From positions 1 through 9,584 of the forward strand of contig SKMT01000296.1 in assembly GCA_007120915.1 (NCBI GenBank): a stretch of DNA of 9,584 nucleotides, given 5' to 3'. This DNA is from Myxococcales bacterium. Its GTDB lineage: Bacteria; Myxococcota_A; Bradymonadia; Bradymonadales; Bradymonadaceae. Below the pieces are notes generated by a model, which did no database searches, was not told where the DNA came from, and saw nothing but the letters and a program-made list of their open reading frames with translations. Position numbers and translations under genes: made by a program. Shown in pieces: positions 5,955 to 9,584 of the stretch; the first letter of the stretch is position 1; each line of letters opens with the position of its first letter.

Positions 5955-7211
5955 ATGCGTTCCAAGCTCGCTCTAATCGTGATCAGTCTGCTCGTGGCTG
6001 CCTCCTCTGTGGCGGCGTGTTCTTCCGGTGAACCGGTGCCCGACGAGCAGGCCGCCGAAGCTCCGCAGTATCAGTCGGAAGAAGACGGGGACTACGAAGA
6101 ATATGACACCGCCGAGATGCACGGTGAAATGGAGCAACCCGACCAGCCTCAGCAACCTCCGGAAGCCGGCCAGCCAGGCGCCGAGGCCCCCCAGCCTGCC
6201 CCCGGAGATGAGGCCGCACCCCAACCTCCGGCCCAGCCCCCCGGCGGTCAACAGCAGCACCAGGCCGGCGACCCTCCCGAAGCCACCGGCCCCGTCGCCA
6301 CCGTCAACGGCGATGAAATCACCGCCGATGAGTTCAACGACCAGATCGAGATGCTGCTCGAGCAGATGCCCCACGCCCCGCCTCAGCAACTCGCCCAGAT
6401 GCAGAACGAAATCGTCGACCAGCTCATCCAACAGCGCCTCGTCGACGATGCTATCGAAGACGCCGGCATCGAGGTCAGCGACGAACAACTGGAAACGCGC
6501 CTCGACGAAGTGCGCCGGGAATTCGAGGAGACCGCCCAGGCCCAGCTCGGCGACGACGTCGATTTCGACGACTTCATCGCCCAGATGGGCATGACTCCCG
6601 AGGAGATGAACGAAGCGATCGAAGAGACGATCGCCATCGAGAAGCTGCTCGAAGAGCGCGGCGAAGACATGCCCACCGACGAGGATGTCCGTCAGTTCTA
6701 CGACGATAACCCCGAGATGTTCACCGAGCCGGAGCACGTCAAAGCCAACCAGGTGATCATCCCTCCCTCGGGCCATCAAGATGACGCCTGGGAACGCGCC
6801 GAAGAAGACGCCCGTGATGCCCACCGTCAGCTCACCGAGGAAGACGCTTCCTTCCAGGAAGTCGCCGACCAGTTCGACGGTGCGATGGCCGACGAGGACA
6901 CCGCCATCCCCCGCCAGCTCACCCCCGAGCAGCAACAACAGATGCAGGGCGACATCCCCGACGAGCTCATCACCGCGGCCTTCGAAGAGCTCGAAGACGG
7001 CGAGATCTCCGAGCCCATCCGCATCCCGGAGGGCTACATCATCATCGAACGGATCGAACACGCAGAGGAAGGCGTGGTCCCCTTCGAAGAAGTCGAGGAG
7101 CAACTGGAGATGCAACTGCGTAACCAGGCGCTCGAAGAGTCCCTCCAGGACTTTCTCGCCGAACTCGAACGGGAAGCGGAGGTGGAGCGACACCCCGAGA
7201 ACATCGAGTAA
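5955..7211 (+). CDS. SurA/PpiC-like peptidylprolyl isomerase-type lipoprotein
   Basis: Predicted envelope chaperone of the SurA/parvulin family, which helps fold outer-membrane or secreted proteins. The ATG at 5955 follows GGAG with 8 bases of spacing and starts a lipoprotein signal (MRSK, hydrophobic 5-21, lipobox VAAC with Cys22). An in-frame start at 5811 would bury this signal. Residues 27-112 are a low-complexity Glu-rich and then Pro/Gln-rich tether. From 113 (PVATVNGDEITADEF) a helical SurA N-terminal-like chaperone domain runs to about 256. A PpiC-like region follows, from VKANQVII (262-269) to DGEISEPIRIPEGYIIIERI (348-367), and a helical tail ends at 418. The histidines expected in the parvulin motifs (HILI, GYHII) are replaced by Asn265 and Ile362, so isomerase activity is doubtful and a holdase role is more likely. 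The protein is very acidic. It lies 166 bp after uvrC and is probably transcribed alone. Confidence 0.9.
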   Translation: MRSKLALIVISLLVAASSVAACSSGEPVPDEQAAEAPQYQSEEDGDYEEYDTAEMHGEMEQPDQPQQPPEAGQPGAEAPQPAPGDEAAPQPPAQPPGGQQQHQAGDPPEATGPVATVNGDEITADEFNDQIEMLLEQMPHAPPQQLAQMQNEIVDQLIQQRLVDDAIEDAGIEVSDEQLETRLDEVRREFEETAQAQLGDDVDFDDFIAQMGMTPEEMNEAIEETIAIEKLLEERGEDMPTDEDVRQFYDDNPEMFTEPEHVKANQVIIPPSGHQDDAWERAEEDARDAHRQLTEEDASFQEVADQFDGAMADEDTAIPRQLTPEQQQQMQGDIPDELITAAFEELEDGEISEPIRIPEGYIIIERIEHAEEGVVPFEEVEEQLEMQLRNQALEESLQDFLAELEREAEVERHPENIE

Positions 7212-7302
7212 CGCCCACCGACGGGCGATGGTCACGCTGATTTCCAAATTGTGTGATCATCGTCCATAGGTCATCAACAGACCTCTGTGGAGCGAACGGT
7301 GT

Positions 7303-7376
7303 AACCAAAAGGAGATAGGGAGATAAGGGGGATGGGAACACTGTTCCAAATTGGCACTTGGCAAATCCTTTTGGTT
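7303..7376. repeat. 11-bp inverted repeat enclosing a palindrome
   Basis: AACCAAAAGGA (7303-7313) and TCCTTTTGGTT (7366-7376) are perfect inverted arms 52 bases apart. Between them lies GGAACACTGTTCC (7335-7347), with perfect 6-bp arms around a central C, overlapping CCAAATTGG (7346-7354). A polypurine tract (7311-7338) separates the left arm from the palindrome. The palindrome has the form of a dimeric repressor site, but no gene is close by. Confidence 0.55.
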
Positions 7377-7398
7377 CCCCTATAAAGGTCTTCTGCGA

Positions 7399-7488
7399 AC
7401 GGAGTGTTTCGACGGCTGGGCGTCAATCCCCCCCAGGCCGTAGTCCGGGTGACGTCCCTACGGGCTCGCTAATGTCGAAACGCTCCGT
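7399..7488 (+). repeat. Long imperfect hairpin element
   Basis: ACGGAGTGTTTCGAC (7399-7413) is the inverted complement of GTCGAAACGCTCCGT (7474-7488) at 14 of 15 positions. The exception reads as a U-G wobble in a plus-strand transcript but as an A-C mismatch on the other strand. An inner pair, GGGCGTCA (7418-7425) with TGACGTCCC (7450-7458), continues the stem with one bulge. No T-run follows. It may be a structured RNA or an interspersed repeat. Confidence 0.5.
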
Positions 7489-7538
7489 CTCGCACTTTCT
7501 TGTAGAATCCCCTTCACATATCGTCTTCGCGTACATGG

Positions 7539-7662
7539 CTTCGATGGATCTGACGTGGCCGGCAACGCTTCATACCCCCAGGCTAGCCTGAGGGCTGCGC
7601 CTCCGATGAATCTCCTGGGGCCGGCAACGCTGGATCCCCCCAGGCTAGCCTGAGGGCTGAGC
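7539..7662. repeat. 62-bp tandem duplication with palindromic core
   Basis: Units 7539-7600 and 7601-7662 align without gaps and match at 52 of 62 positions by hand count. Each has at its centre the perfect 12-bp palindrome CAGGCTAGCCTG (7579-7590, 7641-7652), flanked by CCC and GGG that extend it with one mismatch. The end of the unit around the palindrome is the best conserved, with 23 identical bases, suggesting that this part matters for function or for how the repeat spreads. Confidence 0.85.
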
Positions 7663-7774
7663 GGGGCGCTGGCTCGCCTGCGGGGCCAAAGGAACTTTGA
7701 CCCCGGCTCGCTCGACCTGGCGAAATATTGCCCACCTTCACAGTAGCACGGCCCACCCTGTTTCCCTTGGATTT

Positions 7775-7896
7775 CTTGGCGTCTTGGCGGTTCCCTCCCG
7801 TTTTTTCCCTGGCGCTCTTGGCGTTCTTGGCGGTCGCTCCCGCTTTTCCTTTGTAGTTTTTCCCTGGTTTTCCTCTGCGTTCCCTGCGCCTCTGCG
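7775..7896. repeat. Short-period CTTGGCG / CTCTGCG repeat tract
   Basis: A 26-bp phrase beginning CTTGGCG, with an inner CTTGGCGG and ending CTCCCG, occurs at 7775-7800 and again, slightly varied, at 7817-7842. It is followed by CTCTGCG (7873-7879), CCTGCG (7883-7888) and CTCTGCG (7890-7896). On the minus strand these read CGCCAAG and CGCAGAG. From memory, near-identical phrases are scattered between genes in many unrelated environmental bacteria. No function is evident. Confidence 0.7.
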
Positions 7897-7932
7897 GTTC
7901 CACCTGTCTGTCCTCCCAACCTCCGCGGTTGC

Positions 7933-7961
7933 TTGACACGGAGGTGGGCTGCGCTTAGTGA
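7933..7961 (+). promoter_or_regulatory. Candidate mdh promoter
   Basis: A perfect TTGACA (7933-7938) stands about 80 bp upstream of the mdh start, at the edge of the repeat cluster. At 17-bp spacing the -10 position reads TAGTGA (7956-7961), a poor match. The -35 is good, the -10 is not, and the assignment is tentative. Confidence 0.35.
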
Positions 7962-8007
7962 CTGAGCGACGCTGTAACGTAACTCAACCAACCCCAACAT
8001 CGCTCAG
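7962..8007 (+). promoter_or_regulatory. mdh leader hairpin touching the ribosome site
   Basis: CTGAGCGA (7962-7969) is the perfect inverted complement of TCGCTCAG (8000-8007). The 3' arm includes the first two bases of the AGGAG ribosome site (8006-8010) of mdh. If both arms are in the transcript, folding would partly hide the ribosome site. The loop is 30 bases, so the stem is only moderately stable. Confidence 0.4.
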
Positions 8008-8017
8008 GAGAGTGCCT

Positions 8018-9001
8018 ATGACCTCCCCCGTTCGCATCGCCGTAACCGGTGCTGCCGGTTCGATCAGTTATTCGCTTCTGTTTCGCATCGCCGGCGGTGA
8101 AATGTTCGGCGCCGACACTCCGGTGCAGTTGCAACTCATTGAAATCCCCCCGGCGATGGATGCGCTCGAAGGGGTGGCCATGGAGATCGACGACTGCGCC
8201 TTCCCGCTGCTCGATAAGATGACGCTGACCGACGACCTCAAAGAGGGCTTCGACGGCGCCAACGTCGCCGTGCTCGTCGGTGGCCGCCCCCGCGACGCCA
8301 GCATGGAGCGCGCCGACCTGATCCGGGCCAACGGTCCGATCTTCACCGAGCAGGGCGAAGCGCTCAACGAAGTGGCCGCCGATGATATCCGTGTCGGCGT
8401 GGTCGCCAACCCCTGCAACACCAACGCGTTGATCGCGATGAACAACGCTCCCGACATCCCCGACGAGCGGTTCACCGCCATGACCCGGCTCGACGAAAAC
8501 CGCGCCAAAAGCCAGCTTGCTACCCGCGCCGACGTCTCCGTGAAATCGGTGACCAACATGGGCATCTGGGGCAACCACTCCAACACGATGTACCCGGACT
8601 TCTTCAACGCCGAGATCGACGGCAAGCCGGTCGCCGACGTCATCGACGAGGGGTGGCTCACCGAGCAGTTCATCCCCACCGTCCAGGGCCGCGGCAAGGC
8701 GATCATCGAGGCCAGAGGCCAGTCCTCGGCGGCCAGCGCCGCCAACGCCGCCATCGATCATGTCCGCGACTGGTTCACCGAAACGCCGGAAGGCGACTGG
8801 CATGCCATGGCCGTGCCCTCCGGAGGCGAATACGGCATCACCGAAGGGCTGATCTTCTCGTACCCCGTGCGCTTTGACGGCGACGGCAACTGGGAGATCG
8901 TCGACGGCATCGAGCTGACCGACTTTGCTCGTGAGAAGATCGAGATCACCGAAAATCAGCTTCTCGAGGAACGAGAAGTCGTCCAGGATCTGCTGACCTG
9001 A
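8018..9001 (+). CDS. mdh: Malate dehydrogenase (NAD-dependent)
   Basis: Interconverts malate and oxaloacetate with NAD in the TCA cycle, in the cytosol. At 327 aa it has the length and motifs of the Thermus/cytosolic-type malate dehydrogenase group. Visible features: Rossmann motif TGAAGSISYSLLFRIAGGE at 10-28; an acidic residue, Glu42, after beta-2 (LIEIPPAMDALEG), favouring NAD; substrate-binding Arg92 and Arg98 in GRPRDASMERADL; NPCNTNALI at 131-139; the Asp159/Arg162 pair in TRLDENRAKSQL; and catalytic His187 in GIWGNHSNTMYP. Arg92 marks malate rather than lactate specificity. Ser14 sits where most relatives have Gln (GAAGQI), a minor variation. The ATG at 8018 follows AGGAG with 7 bases of spacing, and a longer in-frame start at 7958 lacks a site and starts within the promoter region. 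It has its own candidate promoter and a strong terminator, so it is a single-gene unit. Confidence 0.98.
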   Translation: MTSPVRIAVTGAAGSISYSLLFRIAGGEMFGADTPVQLQLIEIPPAMDALEGVAMEIDDCAFPLLDKMTLTDDLKEGFDGANVAVLVGGRPRDASMERADLIRANGPIFTEQGEALNEVAADDIRVGVVANPCNTNALIAMNNAPDIPDERFTAMTRLDENRAKSQLATRADVSVKSVTNMGIWGNHSNTMYPDFFNAEIDGKPVADVIDEGWLTEQFIPTVQGRGKAIIEARGQSSAASAANAAIDHVRDWFTETPEGDWHAMAVPSGGEYGITEGLIFSYPVRFDGDGNWEIVDGIELTDFAREKIEITENQLLEEREVVQDLLT

Positions 9002-9027
9002 TCACCGGATCAGCATCCGAACTTTGA

Positions 9028-9058
9028 CCCCGCGCCACCCATCGGCGCGGGGTTTTTT
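9028..9058 (+). terminator. Rho-independent terminator of mdh
   Basis: CCCCGCGCC (9028-9036) and GGCGCGGGG (9044-9052) form a perfect 9-bp GC stem around a 7-base loop, followed directly by six T's (9053-9058) and more T-rich sequence. It lies 26 bp past the mdh stop. Confidence 0.95.
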
Positions 9059-9084
9059 GTTTTCTCGCTTTCCGCCGCCACTGG

Positions 9085-9125
9085 TCGACACCGGTTCAGT
9101 CGTTAGCTTTAGAAGCATCGCTTCT
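9085..9125 (+). promoter_or_regulatory. Possible promoter and hairpin before the phosphatase gene
   Basis: TCGACA (9085-9090) and TTTAGA (9108-9113), 17 bp apart, are a weak -35/-10 pair. AGAAGC (9111-9116) and GCTTCT (9120-9125) form a perfect 6-bp hairpin with a 3-base loop overlapping the -10 and the likely transcript start, as an operator or leader hairpin could. Since mdh ends with a terminator just upstream, the phosphatase gene needs a promoter in this interval. Confidence 0.3.
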
Positions 9126-9156
9126 GCTGAGTTCACCACCGGGGGGGAACCGATTC

Positions 9157-9584
9157 ATGCTGACATCTACACCTCGCTCCGACGCCACGACGGACCTTCA
9201 GACCACCACCAGCGGCCGGTGGACCTTCCGCTACGCCGCAGCCACCGACACCGGCAGACGCCGCGACGTCAACGAAGATTTCTTCTTGCTCCACCCCGAT
9301 CGGCGCCTCTTCGTGATCGCCGACGGAATGGGGGGACACGCCGCCGGGGAGGTCGCCTCCCGGATCACTGCCGAAACACTGGCCGCCTACTTCGAAGAGG
9401 CGGAGCTGCCGCTTCACGGCGATCGCAGCTCCGATGTCGACGAAACGATGTCTCACCACCTCATCCAGGCGGTCAAAATCGCCAATTCCACCGTCTTTGA
9501 CGACGCCCAGGACTCGGTAGACCGCCGCGGCATGGGGACCACCGTCGTCGCGCTGAGCTTCAGCGATGAACGTGCCCACTTCGC
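9157..9584 (+). CDS. PP2C-family serine/threonine protein phosphatase (partial)
   Basis: The 5' part of a metal-dependent (PPM/PP2C) protein phosphatase of the bacterial Stp/PrpC kind, which removes phosphate from Ser/Thr residues and usually opposes Hanks-type kinases. The frame is open to the window end, giving 142 codons of a family usually about 240-280 aa. Motifs in order: AATDTGRRRDVNEDFF at 28-43, where Glu40-Asp41 mark the first metal-binding motif; LFVIADGMGGHAAGEVAS at 51-68, where Asp56 and Gly57 bind the metals; and RRGMGTTVVAL at 123-133. The ATG at 9157 has a G-rich stretch (9141-9147) at a slightly long distance as its ribosome site. The first 20 residues are Thr/Ser-rich and not part of the fold. 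There is no signal peptide, so it is cytosolic. The C-terminal metal ligands lie outside the window and cannot be checked. Confidence 0.95.
   Translation, partial: MLTSTPRSDATTDLQTTTSGRWTFRYAAATDTGRRRDVNEDFFLLHPDRRLFVIADGMGGHAAGEVASRITAETLAAYFEEAELPLHGDRSSDVDETMSHHLIQAVKIANSTVFDDAQDSVDRRGMGTTVVALSFSDERAHF

Larger units (their letters stand above)
7212..8017. other. 806-bp gene-free repeat-rich spacer
   Basis: I see no credible gene here. The spacer holds, in order: a weak CGCCC/GGGCG hairpin (7212-7227) without a T-run, an inverted-repeat block (7303-7376), a long imperfect hairpin (7399-7488), a 62-bp tandem duplication (7539-7662), a run of short CTTGGCG and CTCTGCG repeats (7775-7896), and the mdh promoter and leader (7933-8017). 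Open frames crossing it on the minus strand, up to 180 codons, lack ribosome sites and simply translate the repeats. Confidence 0.7.

Noticed and set aside
7212..7227. Terminator after the SurA-like gene (CGCCC/GGGCG)
   Set aside because: The stem is only 5 bp and no T-run follows, so I mention it only in the spacer description.
5973..7247. 424-codon minus-strand frame opposite the SurA-like gene
   Set aside because: Its V/L/F/G-rich composition mirrors the Asp/Glu codons of the real gene. It has no motif or ribosome site that I can support.
7303..7902. CRISPR array or insertion sequence
   Set aside because: Repeats are few, different from each other and not evenly spaced with unique spacers, and no cas or transposase gene lies in the window.
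7458..8000. Minus-strand frames of 180 and 118 codons in the spacer before mdh
   Set aside because: They translate the 62-bp units and the CGCCAAG/CGCAGAG repeats into low-complexity Arg/Lys/Gly-rich peptides and lack ribosome sites.

Overview
The window looks like a moderately high-GC chromosome segment from a Myxococcota/Deltaproteobacteria-type bacterium. A relative of the Bradymonadales is my best guess. This rests on secreted Cys/Asp-rich lipoproteins built from short modules such as a DxDCGG...C.PC motif and a GDDGCGGSCGDC motif, on the acidic Glu/Asp-rich envelope proteins, and on repeat-rich intergenic DNA. The taxonomy is inference, because there is no rRNA here.

Layout. Positions 122-2882 hold three leftward genes. 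The first transcribed is a 332-aa Cys-rich lipoprotein (2882 to 1884), followed 29 bp later by acylphosphatase (acyP, 1854 to 1573). After a further 143 bp comes a 435-aa Cys-rich lipoprotein (1429 to 122). The two lipoproteins share a small C-terminal module with a CC pair and look like distant paralogues on either side of acyP. A divergent spacer (2883-3099) separates them from rightward genes. These are an unrecognised 199-aa cytosolic protein (3100-3699), a structured and tandem-repeat spacer, excinuclease subunit uvrC (3899-5788), a SurA/PpiC-like lipoprotein (5955-7211), malate dehydrogenase mdh (8018-9001) with a textbook terminator, and the 5' part of a PP2C-type protein phosphatase gene (from 9157, cut by the window end).

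The 806-bp gap between the SurA-like gene and mdh has no credible gene. It is a cluster of repeats: an 11-bp inverted repeat enclosing a 13-bp palindrome, a long imperfect hairpin, a 62-bp unit present twice in tandem around a 12-bp palindrome, and a stretch of short CTTGGCG and CTCTGCG repeats.

Functionally the window is a mix of housekeeping (DNA repair, TCA cycle, phosphate ester hydrolysis), envelope biogenesis and signalling, with no sign of a defence or mobile system. The features most worth a second look are: the precisely periodic 42- and 46-residue modules of the large Cys-rich lipoprotein; the loss of the expected catalytic histidines in the PpiC-like domain; an mdh leader hairpin whose 3' arm runs into the Shine-Dalgarno sequence; and the intergenic repeat cluster.
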